In this document: positions 12,769-21,696 of the stretch, piece after piece
Layout of the letters: the number at the start of each line of letters is the position of its first letter
How positions within the stretch are numbered: the first letter of the stretch is position 1
Source: Ancylobacter koreensis
Lineage (GTDB): Bacteria; Pseudomonadota; Alphaproteobacteria; Rhizobiales; Xanthobacteraceae
Assembly (NCBI RefSeq): GCF_023016525.1
Contig: NZ_JALKCG010000001.1
Location: 744,001-808,000 of the forward strand
Length of the DNA: 64,000 nucleotides
Direction of reading: 5' to 3'
Position numbers and translations under genes: made by a program
Notes under the pieces: model-generated
Databases searched by the model: none
Told to the model about the DNA's origin: nothing
Seen by the model: only the letters and a program-made list of their open reading frames with translations

Positions 12769-14091
12769 ATGCTGAAGAAGTGGGTACCCCTTTTCGGGGC
12801 GGCCGCGCTGTGCGCCGCCATGACCGCCCCGCAGGCCGCGAAGGCCGAACAGCTGACCCTGTGCTGGGCGGCGTGGGATCCGGCCAATGCGCTGGTCGAG
12901 CTGTCGAAGGACTTCACCGCCAAGTCCGGCATCGACATGAAGTTCGAGTTCGTGCCGTGGACCAGCTACGCCGACCGGTTCCTCAACGAGCTGAACTCGC
13001 GCGGCAAGCTGTGCGACCTCATCATCGGCGACAGCCAGTGGATCGGCGGCGCCGCCGAGAACGGCCATTACGTGAAGCTGAACGACTTCTTCGCCAAGGA
13101 AGGCATCAAGATGGATGACTTCGTGCCGGCGACGGTGGTCGGCTATTCCGAATGGCCGAAGAACACGCCGAATTACTGGGCGCTGCCGGCCATGGGCGAC
13201 GTGGTGGGCTGGACCTACCGGAAGGACTGGTTCGAGCGGCCCGAGCTGCAGAAGGAGTTCAAGGCCAAGTACGGCCGGGACCTCGTCGCGCCCAAGACCT
13301 ATGACGAGCTGAAGCAGATCGCCGAGTTCTTCCAGAAGCGCCAGATCGACGGCAAGACCGTCTACGGCGCCTCGATCTATACCGAGCGCGGCTCGGAAGG
13401 CATCACCATGGGCGTGACCAACGTCCTGTACGACTGGGGCTTCATGTACGAGAACCCCAAGAAGCCCTACGACATGCAGGGCTATGTGAACTCGCCGGAC
13501 GCCATCAAGGGCCTCGAATTCTACAAGTCGCTCTATGATTGCTGCACGCCGCCGGGCTCCTCCAACGTCTACATGGTGGAATCGGCCGACGCCTTCAAAT
13601 CCGGTCAGGTGGCGATGCAGATGAACTTCGCCTTCACCTGGCCCGGCCTCTACAAGGACGAGAAGGTCGGCGGCGACCGCATCGGATTCTTCGCCAACCC
13701 GGCCGAGAAGTACCATTTCGCCCAGCTCGGCGGACAGGGCATCTCGGTGGTGGCCTATTCCGACAAGCGCGACGCCGCGCTCCAGTACATCAAGTGGTTC
13801 GCCCAGCCCGACGTGCAGGCCAAGTGGTGGAAGCTCGGCGGCTATTCCTGCCTGAAGGCGGTGGTCGACGCCCCCGACTTCAAGACCAGCCAGCCCTATG
13901 CCCCGGCCTTCCTCGAATCCATGGCGATCGTGAAGGATTTCTGGGCCGAGCCGAGCTACGCCGAGCTGCTGCAGGCCATGCAGAAGCGGGTGCATGACTA
14001 TGTCATCGCCGGCAAGGGCACGGCCAAGGAGGCGCTGGACGGGCTGGTCGTCGACTGGACCGAGATCTTCAAGGAAGACGGCAAGATCTGA
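12769..14091 (+). CDS. CUT1 ABC transporter substrate-binding protein (triose/ketose import, substrate unproven)
   Basis: This 440-aa periplasmic protein has a signal peptide (MLKKWVPLFGAAALCAAMTA, cleavage after about residue 26, AKA-EQ) and the family 1 solute-binding fold, with landmarks FVPWTSYADRFLNELNSRG and LPAMGDVVGWTYRKDWFERP. It heads an operon encoding two permeases, a small membrane protein, two ATPases and several dihydroxyacetone kinase parts. The context implies uptake of dihydroxyacetone or a related short ketose or polyol, but the sequence alone does not show the ligand. The RBS GGGAGGAGAGC precedes the ATG. Confidence 0.85.
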   Translation: MLKKWVPLFGAAALCAAMTAPQAAKAEQLTLCWAAWDPANALVELSKDFTAKSGIDMKFEFVPWTSYADRFLNELNSRGKLCDLIIGDSQWIGGAAENGHYVKLNDFFAKEGIKMDDFVPATVVGYSEWPKNTPNYWALPAMGDVVGWTYRKDWFERPELQKEFKAKYGRDLVAPKTYDELKQIAEFFQKRQIDGKTVYGASIYTERGSEGITMGVTNVLYDWGFMYENPKKPYDMQGYVNSPDAIKGLEFYKSLYDCCTPPGSSNVYMVESADAFKSGQVAMQMNFAFTWPGLYKDEKVGGDRIGFFANPAEKYHFAQLGGQGISVVAYSDKRDAALQYIKWFAQPDVQAKWWKLGGYSCLKAVVDAPDFKTSQPYAPAFLESMAIVKDFWAEPSYAELLQAMQKRVHDYVIAGKGTAKEALDGLVVDWTEIFKEDGKI

Positions 14092-14108
14092 GGGATGGCC
14101 TTTGCTTT

Positions 14109-14215
14109 CCTCTCTCCATTGGGGAGAGGCGGCCCCCCTGCGGGGCCGGTGAAGGATAAGGCGCTCGCGAAGCGTCGAAATACCCTCTCCCCACCCTCTC
14201 CCTGCGGGGAGAGGG
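14109..14215. repeat. Palindromic CTCTCCC/GGGGAGAG repeat between binding protein and permease
   Basis: Two hairpins flank a short spacer: the first pairs CCTCTCTCC with GGGGAGAGG (14109-14129), the second CCCTCTCCC with GGGGAGAGGG (14194-14215). The unit resembles a dispersed intergenic repeat of Rhizobiales. It lies between the binding-protein and permease genes of one operon, where such hairpins commonly protect the upstream mRNA and lower downstream expression. Confidence 0.65.
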
Positions 14216-14313
14216 AGAACGCCCCTCCGTTTCCTCCCGACGGCGATCCGGTTCGACTTCATGTCAGAGCCGGCCGGGTCGCCCCTTTTCCGCCGACACC
14301 AGCGAGTGCGCGC

Positions 14314-15282
14314 GTGACGACATCCGATCACACCTATGCCGACAAGGCCGCCGAGGCGGCGGTGCGTGCCACCCCGGAGCCCGTGGCGCGGCGCCTGCGC
14401 TCGCTCTCGGACAAGGCCATCGCCTGGCTGTTCATCGCCCCGACCATCGTGCTGCTGCTGGCGATCAACATCTTTCCGCTGTTCTGGGCGGTCTACCTGT
14501 CCTTCACCAATTACCGGGCCAACCGGCCCAATGCGGTGGTGCAGAATGTCGGGCTCGGCAATTACTCGCGCGTGCTGAACGACCCCGACATCTGGGCGTC
14601 GATGCAGACCACGGCGCATTTCGTGTTCTGGACCATCCTCTTGCAGACGGTGATCGGCTTCGGCCTCGCCTATCTGATCGACCGCAAGTTCCGCGGCCAC
14701 GCCTTCTGGACCACGCTGATCCTCATCCCGATGATGCTGTCGCCGGCGGTCGTGGGCAATTTCTGGCGCTTCCTCTACGAGCCGCAGATCGGCCTGTTCG
14801 CCTACGCGGTCTCGTTCCTGACCGGCATCCCGACCTCCGAGATCCAGATGCTGGGCAATGTCCATCTGGCACCCTGGGCGATCATCATCGTCGATACCTG
14901 GATGTGGACGCCCTATGTGATGCTGATCTGCCTCGCCGGGCTGCGCTCGATCCCGGACTACATCTACGAGGCGGCCGAGGTCGACCGGGCCTCCAACTGG
15001 CGGCAGTTCTGGTCGATCACCGTGCCGATGGCGCTGCCCTTCATCATGCTGGCGGTGCTGTTCCGGGGCATCGAGAACTTCAAGATGTTCGACATGGTGA
15101 ACCTGCTCACCGGCGGCGGGCCCGGCTCGACGACGGAGGTGGCCTCCATCGCGCTCAAGCGCGACGCCTTCGAGGCCTGGGCGACCGGGCGCTCCTCGGC
15201 CTTCGCCATCGTCCTCTTCGTCGCGGTGTTCGGCCTCGCCAACATCTATGTCAAGGCACTCAACAGGGTGAAGCAGAGATGA
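14314..15282 (+). CDS. CUT1 ABC transporter permease
   Basis: This 322-aa permease has an N-terminal cytoplasmic tail and six membrane segments starting at AIAWLFIAPTIVLLLAINIF. The EAA loop is YIYEAAEVDRASNWRQFWSI, followed by LLTGGGPGSTTE. I choose GTG at 14314 (VTTSDHTYADKAAE) since the longer in-frame extension upstream reads through the palindromic repeat and would not be coding. The Shine-Dalgarno is weak (GCGAG), consistent with reduced expression after the repeat. The 3' end overlaps the next permease by 4 bp. Confidence 0.85.
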   Translation: MTTSDHTYADKAAEAAVRATPEPVARRLRSLSDKAIAWLFIAPTIVLLLAINIFPLFWAVYLSFTNYRANRPNAVVQNVGLGNYSRVLNDPDIWASMQTTAHFVFWTILLQTVIGFGLAYLIDRKFRGHAFWTTLILIPMMLSPAVVGNFWRFLYEPQIGLFAYAVSFLTGIPTSEIQMLGNVHLAPWAIIIVDTWMWTPYVMLICLAGLRSIPDYIYEAAEVDRASNWRQFWSITVPMALPFIMLAVLFRGIENFKMFDMVNLLTGGGPGSTTEVASIALKRDAFEAWATGRSSAFAIVLFVAVFGLANIYVKALNRVKQR

Positions 15283-16232
15283 GCGCCGCCAATTCTGCCC
15301 ATTCGGTCGTCGAGCCGGGCGCTGCCTCCAAGCGCATCGCCGCCACGCTGGTCATCCTCTACGCGGTGATCACCCTGGTGCCGCTGGTGTGGATCTTCCT
15401 CACCTCGATCAAGTCGCCGCCCGACTCGATCTCCTATCCCCCGAAGATCCTGTTCACCCCCTCGCTGGAGGGCTACTGCAACCTCTTCACCACCCGCACG
15501 CGGCAGACGCCGGAATACATCGCCGCCCTTCCCGAGCCGGACGGCATCTGCGACGCGGTGACCCGCAAGCGCAACATGGTGATCGCCGGTCCATCCAACT
15601 TCCTGCCACGCTTCGCCAATTCGCTGATCATCGCCTTCGGCTCGACCTTCCTCGCGGTCGGGCTCGGCACGCTGGCGGCCTATGGCTTCTCGCGCTTCAA
15701 GGTGCCGCTGGCCGACGACCTGCTGTTCTTCATCCTGTCGACCCGGATGATGCCGCCCATCGCGGTGGCGATCCCGATCTACCTGATGTACCGCCAGCTC
15801 GGCCTCTCCGACACCGCCATCGGCATGATGCTGCTCTACACGGCGGTCAACGTCTCCCTCGCCGTCTGGCTGCTCAAGGGCTTCATCGACGAGATCCCGC
15901 GCGAGTACGAGGAGGCCGCGATGATCGACGGCTATTCGCGCCTGCAGGCGTTCCGCAAGGTGGTGCTGCCGCAGGCAACCACCGGCATCGCGGCGACAGC
16001 GATCTTCTGCCTGATCTTCGCCTGGAACGAATATGCCTTCGCCTCGCTGCTGACCTCCGGCAGCGCGCAGACGGCGCCGCCCTTCATCCCCACCATCATC
16101 GGCGAGGGCGGGCAGGACTGGCCGGCGGTGGCGGCGGGCACCACCATCTTCCTGGTGCCGATCCTCGTCTTCACCATCCTGCTGCGCAAGCAGCTGCTGC
16201 GCGGCATCACCTTCGGAGCGGTGCGCAAATGA
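15279..16232 (+). CDS. CUT1 ABC transporter permease
   Basis: This 317-aa permease is the MalG-like second subunit. Membrane segments include ATLVILYAVITLVPLVWIFL (about 20-39) and a long periplasmic insert between segments 1 and 2 (about residues 45-110) rich in charged residues. The EAA loop is EYEEAAMIDGYSRLQAFRKV. The start overlaps the previous stop in ATGA form, and its own stop overlaps the next small gene likewise. It should pair with the 14314-15282 product as the translocation channel. Confidence 0.86.
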   Translation: MSAANSAHSVVEPGAASKRIAATLVILYAVITLVPLVWIFLTSIKSPPDSISYPPKILFTPSLEGYCNLFTTRTRQTPEYIAALPEPDGICDAVTRKRNMVIAGPSNFLPRFANSLIIAFGSTFLAVGLGTLAAYGFSRFKVPLADDLLFFILSTRMMPPIAVAIPIYLMYRQLGLSDTAIGMMLLYTAVNVSLAVWLLKGFIDEIPREYEEAAMIDGYSRLQAFRKVVLPQATTGIAATAIFCLIFAWNEYAFASLLTSGSAQTAPPFIPTIIGEGGQDWPAVAAGTTIFLVPILVFTILLRKQLLRGITFGAVRK

Positions 16233-16459
16233 CCGATATTCGCCATGTGGCCGCGCCTCCCGCCACTCCCGCCGCCGGCAAGCCCCGCCGCCCCATCTTC
16301 CTGCGGCGGGGACCCATGGAGGCGCTCGCCGTCGCCGTCATCGGCCTCGGTTTCCTCATGCTGTTCCAGCCCTTCGCGCTGGTTCTCTACACCTATTCGC
16401 TCATCACCCTTCTGACCGGCACCTTCATGTTCATGATCGTGTCGAAGTTCCCGGAGTAG
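16229..16459 (+). CDS. Small two-helix membrane protein in the ABC operon
   Basis: This 76-aa protein has a proline- and alanine-rich cytoplasmic N-terminus (about 30 residues, ending RRPIFLRRG) followed by two hydrophobic helices, about 32-49 and 52-71 (the second LYTYSLITLLTGTFMFMIV). I do not recognise the family. It overlaps the permease stop by 4 bp (ATGA) and is followed by the ATPase 4 bp later, so it is translated with the transporter. In position it is the counterpart of GlpU in the glycerol ABC operon next door, though the sequences do not look alike. A role as an accessory membrane subunit is inference. Confidence 0.75.
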   Translation: MTDIRHVAAPPATPAAGKPRRPIFLRRGPMEALAVAVIGLGFLMLFQPFALVLYTYSLITLLTGTFMFMIVSKFPE

Positions 16460-16463
16460 GCCG

Positions 16464-17576
16464 ATGGCCGAGATCAGGGTCGATCACCTGCGCAAGGCGT
16501 TCGGCGAGTTCGTCGCGGTGCAGGATTCGAGCTTCACCGTCGAGGACGGCGCCTTCCTCGCGCTGCTCGGCCCGTCGGGCTGCGGCAAGACCACGACGCT
16601 GCGCATGATCGCCGGGCTGGAGCTGCCGACCGGCGGCACCATCTCCCTCGCCGGCGAAGACGTGACCTACAAGCGCGCCAGCGAGCGCGACATTGCCTTC
16701 GTGTTCCAGCTCTTCGCGCTCTACCCGCACATGAATGTGCGCCGGAACATCGGTTTCCCGCTGCTGGCGCAGGGCGTGCCCAAGGCCGAGATCCGGACGC
16801 GGGTGGAGGAGACGGCGCGCCTTCTCCAGATCGACCACATACTCGACCGTCCGGTCTCGGGCCTTGCCGGCGGCGACCGCCAGCGCGTGGCGCTCGGGCG
16901 GGCCATCGTGCGCCGGCCGAAATGCTTCCTGATGGACGAGCCGCTCGGCACGCTTGACGCCGAGTTCCGCGAGGTGATGGTCCGCGAGCTGCGCGAGCTG
17001 CACAACCGTATCCACGCCACCACGGTCTATGTCACCCACGACCAGATCGAGGCGATGGCGATGGCCGACCGCATCGCGGTGATGAATCATGGCGTGATCG
17101 AGCAGTTCGGCACGCCGCAGCAAATCTATGACCGCCCGGCCTCCATGTATGTCGCCGACTTCATCGGCTCGCCGCCGATGAACTTCATCCGCTTCGACGC
17201 CGGCCTGCCCAAGGGCGCGCGCACGGCGCGCATCGGGGCGGCCGAGATCGAGATGCCGGCGCTGCGCGCCGAGGTGGCGCCGGGCGCGCTGGCGCTCGGC
17301 GTGCGGCCCGAGCACATCCGTTTTTCCGACGCCTCGCCGCTGCGCGGAGCGATCTACGGCACCGAATATCTCGGCACCAACCAGATCGTCACGGTGGAGA
17401 CGCAGGGCGGGCTGGTGCGCGCGCGCCTGCCGGCCGGCCAGAGCTACCGTATCGGCGAGCCGGTCGGCCTCTCCTTCAAGAGCGAGCGGCTGTCGCTGTT
17501 CGACGCCCGCTCGGGGCGCGTCATCCCCTCCGTACTGCATGAGGGCGCACTGCGCCGGGAGGCCCGCCATGGCTGA
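16464..17576 (+). CDS. ABC transporter ATP-binding protein
   Basis: This 370-aa MalK/UgpC-type ATPase has Walker A GPSGCGKTTT, Q-loop FQLFALYPHMNV, Walker B CFLMDEPLGTLD and switch histidine in YVTHDQIEAM. The signature motif is slightly divergent, LAGGDRQRVALGRA in place of LSGGQ. The C-terminal TOBE-type domain is present (about 235-350). It starts 4 bp after the small membrane protein gene. The divergence is milder than in the glycerol transporter, since the two glycines are kept. Confidence 0.87.
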   Translation: MAEIRVDHLRKAFGEFVAVQDSSFTVEDGAFLALLGPSGCGKTTTLRMIAGLELPTGGTISLAGEDVTYKRASERDIAFVFQLFALYPHMNVRRNIGFPLLAQGVPKAEIRTRVEETARLLQIDHILDRPVSGLAGGDRQRVALGRAIVRRPKCFLMDEPLGTLDAEFREVMVRELRELHNRIHATTVYVTHDQIEAMAMADRIAVMNHGVIEQFGTPQQIYDRPASMYVADFIGSPPMNFIRFDAGLPKGARTARIGAAEIEMPALRAEVAPGALALGVRPEHIRFSDASPLRGAIYGTEYLGTNQIVTVETQGGLVRARLPAGQSYRIGEPVGLSFKSERLSLFDARSGRVIPSVLHEGALRREARHG

Positions 17577-18576
17577 CGTGACCTTGAAGGGCGTCTCCAA
17601 GAGTTTCGGCGACAAGCGCGCCGTCGAAGGGGTGGACCTGCACATCAAGGACGGCGAGTTCGTCGTGCTGCTCGGCCCCACGGGGGCAGGCAAGACGACG
17701 ACGCTGCGCCTCATCGCCGGGCTGGAGAAGCCGGACGCCGGCACGATTTCGATCGGCGGGCGGCCGATGGAGGGGCTGGCGCCGGCCGGTCGCGACGTCG
17801 CCTTCGTGTTCCAGCAATATTCGCTCTACCCGCATCTCACCGTCTACGAGAACCTCGCCTTCCCGCTGCGCTCGCCGGCCCGCCGCATGGATGCGGCGGC
17901 GGTCGACGCGCGGGTGCGCCAGGTGGCGAAGATGGTGCGCATCGACCACAAGCTGGAGAACCGCTCGACGCGGCTTTCCGGCGGCGAGATGCAGCGTGTC
18001 GCCATCGGCCGCGCGCTGGTGCGCCGCCCGGCGATCTACCTGATGGACGAGCCGCTCTCCTCGCTCGACGCCAAGCTGCGCGGCGAGCTGCGCCTCGAAC
18101 TCAAGCGCATCCAGAAGGAACTCGGCGCCACGCTGCTCTACGTCACCCACGACCAGATCGAGGCGATGACCATGGCCGACCGCATCGGCATCCTCGCCGA
18201 GGGCCGCCTGGTGCAGATCGGCACGCCGCGCGAGATCTACGCCGACCCCGCCAATCTCCACGTCGCCGCGCGCCTCGGCCAGCCGCACATCAACATCGTG
18301 CCGGTCGACCTGCTGCCGGGCGCGACGCCCCCGCGCGGGGCCACCGCCATCGGCGCGCGTACCGAGCACATCGCCATCGCCGCCTCCGAGGGCGGCAATG
18401 CCCGCGTCGACTGGATCGAGCATCTGGGCGACCAGAACCACCTGCACATCCGGGTCGGCGCGCACAAGCTCGTCACGCTGGCCGACCCGGACATGCCGGT
18501 GAACCCAGGCGACCGGATCGACCTGACCTTGAAGAACCCGCTCTATTTCGGCCAGGACGGCCAGCGGCTCGTGTGA
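17569..18576 (+). CDS. ABC transporter ATP-binding protein
   Basis: This 335-aa ATPase has fully canonical motifs: Walker A GPTGAGKTTT, signature LSGGEMQRVAIGRA, Walker B IYLMDEPLSSLD, and YVTHDQIEAM. The start at 17569 (MADVTLKGVSKSF) overlaps the previous gene by 8 bp and has GGGAGG just upstream. With the preceding ATPase it should form the nucleotide-binding heterodimer of this importer. The C-terminal regulatory domain runs from about residue 235 to the end. Confidence 0.87.
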   Translation: MADVTLKGVSKSFGDKRAVEGVDLHIKDGEFVVLLGPTGAGKTTTLRLIAGLEKPDAGTISIGGRPMEGLAPAGRDVAFVFQQYSLYPHLTVYENLAFPLRSPARRMDAAAVDARVRQVAKMVRIDHKLENRSTRLSGGEMQRVAIGRALVRRPAIYLMDEPLSSLDAKLRGELRLELKRIQKELGATLLYVTHDQIEAMTMADRIGILAEGRLVQIGTPREIYADPANLHVAARLGQPHINIVPVDLLPGATPPRGATAIGARTEHIAIAASEGGNARVDWIEHLGDQNHLHIRVGAHKLVTLADPDMPVNPGDRIDLTLKNPLYFGQDGQRLV

Positions 18577-18629
18577 TGCGTAGCGGCCGCCGGAGCGATC
18601 CGGTGGGCCGAACGGATGGGAAGGCAGCC

Positions 18630-20261
18630 ATGAAACATTTCTTCAACCGCCGGGACAGCATCGTCACCGAGGCGCTGGACGGGCTCCTGCGCACGACGCC
18701 GCCCGGCCGGCTGGCGCGGCTCGACACCTATCCAGACATCAAGGTCGTGCTGCGCGCGGACTGGGACAAATCGAAGGTCGCCGTGGTCTCCGGCGGCGGC
18801 GCCGGGCACGAGCCCTCCCATGCCGGCTTCGTCGGCCGGGGCCTGCTGACCGCCGCCGTCTCCGGCGAGATCTTCGCCTCGCCCAGCGTCGAGGCCGCGC
18901 TTACCGCCATCCGCACTGTTACCGGCGAGCCGGGCTGCCTGCTCGTCGTGAAGAACTACACCGGCGACCGGCTGAACTTCGGCCTCGCCGCCGAGCGCGC
19001 CCGCGCCGAGGGCTTCAAGGTGGAGATGGTGATCGTCGCCGACGACATCGCCCTGCCGGACATTCCCCAGCCGCGCGGCGTCGCCGGCACGCTCTTCGTC
19101 CACAAGATCGCCGGCCACCACGCCGAAGCCGGGGCCGACCTCGCCGCCGTCGCGCAAGCCGCCCGCGCCGCCGCCGCCGACATCGTCTCGCTCGGCGTCT
19201 CTCTGTCCTCCTGCTCGATCCCCGGCCAGCCCTTCGAGGCGCGGCTCGGCCCCGACGAGGGTGAGCTCGGCCTCGGCATCCATGGCGAGCCCGGCGTCGA
19301 GCGCATCGCCCTGCGCCCGGCCGGCGAGATCGTCGCGCTGATGGCCGAGCGGCTCGGCGCGCGGCTTCAGGAGGGCGCCGATTACGCGCTGCTCGTCAAC
19401 AATCTCGGCGCCGTGCCGCCGCTGGAGATGAGCCTGATCGCCGAGGCGCTGCTGGCCTCCCCTCTCGGGCGGGATGTGCGGCTCGTCATCGGCCCGGCGG
19501 CGCTGATGACCGCGCTCAACATGAACGGCTTCTCGCTCTCCTTCCTGCGCCTCGACGCCGCCCGCGCGGCCGCGCTCACTTCGCCCGCCGAGCCGCTCGC
19601 CTGGCGTCCGGCGGCGGCGACGGGCGAGGTCGCCGTCCTGCCGGCGCCTGCCGCGCCCGCCGGCCTCGCCACGACGGCGAGTGCCAACGCCTCGGCGGAA
19701 GCGCTGATCCGCGCCGCCTGCGCCACCCTCGCCGGGCTGGAGGAGGAGCTGAACCGGCTCGACGCCCGCGCCGGCGACGGCGACACCGGCTCGACGGTGG
19801 CGACAGGCGCGCGTGCCATCGAGGCGCGGCTGGCGCAGATGCCGCTTGCCGACGCCGCCGGCACGCTCAACGCCATCGGCGCCGAGCTCGGCACCGCCAT
19901 GGGCGGGTCGAGCGGCGTGCTGCTCTCCATCTTCTTCACCGCCGCCGCCAAGGCGTCCGCCGAGGGCGGCGACCTGCCGGCCGCTCTGCAGGCCGGGCTG
20001 GACCGGATGATCTTCTATGGCGGAGCGACCCCCGGTGACCGTACCATGGTCGACGCGCTGGCCCCGGCACTGGCCGCGCTCGCTCGCGAGGGCCTCGCCG
20101 CCGCCGCCGCTGCGGCGACGGCGGGCGCGGAGGCGACGCAGGCCATGACCAGCGCGCGCGCCGGCCGCGCCGCCTATGTCGGCGCGCGGGATCTGGAAGG
20201 TTCGCCCGATCCGGGCGCGGTCGCGGTGGCGCGGCTGTTCGAGGCGCTGGCCGCCCGTTGA
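18630..20261 (+). CDS. ATP-dependent dihydroxyacetone kinase, DhaK-DhaL fusion
   Basis: This 543-aa protein fuses a DhaK-type ketose-binding domain (1-330) to a DhaL-type nucleotide domain (about 350-543), the architecture of Citrobacter and eukaryotic ATP-dependent kinases. In the K domain the GGGAGHEP motif carries H60, and the substrate forms a hemiaminal with H218 in GLGIHGEPG. In the L domain the Mg-ATP aspartates D378, D383 and D385 lie in DARAGDGDTGST. A proline/alanine-rich linker joins them. The reaction is dihydroxyacetone plus ATP to DHAP; fusion kinases of this superfamily can also act on tetruloses such as erythrulose, so the substrate is not certain. It has GGAAGG before the ATG. 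Confidence 0.88.
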   Translation: MKHFFNRRDSIVTEALDGLLRTTPPGRLARLDTYPDIKVVLRADWDKSKVAVVSGGGAGHEPSHAGFVGRGLLTAAVSGEIFASPSVEAALTAIRTVTGEPGCLLVVKNYTGDRLNFGLAAERARAEGFKVEMVIVADDIALPDIPQPRGVAGTLFVHKIAGHHAEAGADLAAVAQAARAAAADIVSLGVSLSSCSIPGQPFEARLGPDEGELGLGIHGEPGVERIALRPAGEIVALMAERLGARLQEGADYALLVNNLGAVPPLEMSLIAEALLASPLGRDVRLVIGPAALMTALNMNGFSLSFLRLDAARAAALTSPAEPLAWRPAAATGEVAVLPAPAAPAGLATTASANASAEALIRAACATLAGLEEELNRLDARAGDGDTGSTVATGARAIEARLAQMPLADAAGTLNAIGAELGTAMGGSSGVLLSIFFTAAAKASAEGGDLPAALQAGLDRMIFYGGATPGDRTMVDALAPALAALAREGLAAAAAAATAGAEATQAMTSARAGRAAYVGARDLEGSPDPGAVAVARLFEALAAR

Positions 20262-20306
20262 GGCGCGGGGAAGGCGGGAGAAAAGCTTGGGCGGGAGGAG
20301 AGGACG

Positions 20307-20921
20307 ATGCCGTTCGACGCCGCCGACCTGACCGCGCTGATCGCGCTGTGCCGCGCCGAGATCGACCGGCATGGCGAGCGCCTGTCCTTCCTCGACAGCG
20401 CCATCGGCGACGGGGACCATGGCGCGAACATGCGCCGGGGGCTGGAGGCGGTGTATCGCGAGCGCGAGGTCATCGCCGCCCTGCCGCTGCCGGCGGCGCT
20501 GGAGCGCATCGGCCTCGTTCTGGTGATGAACATAGGCGGCGCGGCCGGCCCGCTCTACGGCACGCTGATGATGGAGCTGGGGCGCGGCCTGCCGCCCGAT
20601 GCCGACATGGCCGACTTCGCCACCACGCTCGCCCGCGCGGTCGAGGCGGTGGCCCGGCGCGGGCGCTCCGGCCCCGGCGACAAGACGCTGCTCGACGTGC
20701 TCTACCCCGTGCAGGCCGAGGTCGCGGGCCGCGCCGCCCCCGCCCGCATCGCCGAATGCGCGCAGTCGGCGGCCCGCGCCACCGAAATGATGCTGGCGCG
20801 GCGCGGCCGGGCGTCCTATCTCGGCGCGCGCTCGGTCGGTCACGAGGACCCCGGCGCGTCGAGCTGCGCCCTGCTCACCGCGACCATCTGCCAGTATCTC
20901 AAGGAGCACGCCGCGCCATGA
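20307..20921 (+). CDS. dhaL: PTS-type dihydroxyacetone kinase subunit DhaL
   Basis: This 204-aa protein is a free-standing L subunit, the usual length for the PTS-dependent enzyme. The ADP/Mg-binding aspartates D30, D35 and D37 lie in FLDSAIGDGDHGANM, with NIGGAAGPLYGTLM and the SGPGDKTLLDVLYP motif further on. In this system DhaL keeps a tightly bound ADP that is recharged by phospho-DhaM and passes phosphate to ketose on DhaK. Its stop overlaps the dhaM start by 3 bp. RBS GGAGGAGAGG is just upstream of the ATG. Confidence 0.9.
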   Translation: MPFDAADLTALIALCRAEIDRHGERLSFLDSAIGDGDHGANMRRGLEAVYREREVIAALPLPAALERIGLVLVMNIGGAAGPLYGTLMMELGRGLPPDADMADFATTLARAVEAVARRGRSGPGDKTLLDVLYPVQAEVAGRAAPARIAECAQSAARATEMMLARRGRASYLGARSVGHEDPGASSCALLTATICQYLKEHAAP

Positions 20922-21328
20922 CGGCCGTTCCCCCGCCCCGGCCCGCCACTGTGGGCATCGTGATCGTCTCGCACTCGCCGCTGGTGGCGCGGGGCGCGGC
21001 CGACATGGTGCGCCAGATGGTGGGCGACGGCGTGCCGCTGGCCTGGACCGGCGGCAATGCGGAAGGCGGGCTCGGCACCCATGTCGCCGGCATTGAGGCG
21101 GCGATCGAGGCGGCGTGGTCGGAGGCGGGCGTCGCCGTCTTCGTCGATCTCGGCGGCGCGGAGACCAACAGCGAGATGGCGGTGGAACGGCTCGACCCCG
21201 CACGCGCGGCAAAGGTCGCCATCTGCAACGCGCCCATCGTCGAGGGCGCGGTGGTGGCGGCGGCGGAAGCCTCCGGCGGCTCCTCGCTCGCCCGCGTCGT
21301 GGCGACGGCGGAAGAGTTGTCGTCCTGA
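20918..21328 (+). CDS. dhaM: PTS-dependent dihydroxyacetone kinase phosphotransferase DhaM (EIIA domain only)
   Basis: This 136-aa protein is an EIIA-mannose-type domain. The phosphorylated histidine is H19 in VIVSHSPLVARG, matching H9 of E. coli DhaM, and LGGAETNSEMAVERL matches the usual DLGSAxxN region. In E. coli DhaM is a fusion of EIIA, HPr and a shortened EI; here those parts are separate genes that follow immediately. It relays phosphate from HPr to ADP on DhaL. The stop and the next start share one base (TGATG). Confidence 0.88.
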   Translation: MTAVPPPRPATVGIVIVSHSPLVARGAADMVRQMVGDGVPLAWTGGNAEGGLGTHVAGIEAAIEAAWSEAGVAVFVDLGGAETNSEMAVERLDPARAAKVAICNAPIVEGAVVAAAEASGGSSLARVVATAEELSS

Positions 21329-21696
21329 TGAGCGAAACCGCCCCCTCCCACGCCTTCACGCGCATCGCCGCCTCCCACCGCTCGCAGGTGGAGGTGGAGG
21401 TGACGCACGGCGTCGGCCTGCATGCGCGGCCTTCCGTCGCCTTCACCCGCCTCGCCAAGAGCTTCCCCTGCACCGTCGAGGTGGCGGTGGACGGCTCGGG
21501 CGAGTGGCTGAACGGCAAGAGCATCGTGAAGATCATCGGCGCCCGCATAAGGCGCGGCACAAGGCTGCGCATCCGCGCCGAGGGCGCGCGCGCCGAGGAG
21601 GCCGTTGCCGCGCTGAGCGAGCTGGTGCGCCGCGATTTCGACGAGGACCGCCGGCACGGCCGGGCGGACGGGCGCGCCGATGGCCGCCCCGCGTGA
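21328..21696 (+). CDS. HPr family phosphocarrier protein of the dihydroxyacetone PTS
   Basis: This 122-aa HPr-like protein is longer than the usual 85-90 residues owing to an N-terminal extension of about 18 residues and a charged C-terminal tail (RRHGRADGRADGRPA). The active-site histidine is H32 in GVGLHARPSVAF. The helix-2 region reads NGKSIVKIIG, which retains a serine where HPr kinase phosphorylates other HPr proteins; whether that happens here is unknown. It overlaps the enzyme I gene by 17 bp. It should shuttle phosphate from the adjacent EI to DhaM. Confidence 0.88.
   Translation: MSETAPSHAFTRIAASHRSQVEVEVTHGVGLHARPSVAFTRLAKSFPCTVEVAVDGSGEWLNGKSIVKIIGARIRRGTRLRIRAEGARAEEAVAALSELVRRDFDEDRRHGRADGRADGRPA

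Noticed and set aside
12691-14865. A 724-codon minus-strand open frame across the binding protein and permease
   Set aside because: It runs through a non-coding palindromic repeat and lacks any recognisable domain.
18543-21572. A 1009-codon minus-strand open frame opposite the dihydroxyacetone kinase genes
   Set aside because: The composition is low-complexity (Arg, Gly, Ala, Pro) as expected from the antisense frame of GC-rich coding DNA. The plus-strand genes have intact family motifs and proper starts.
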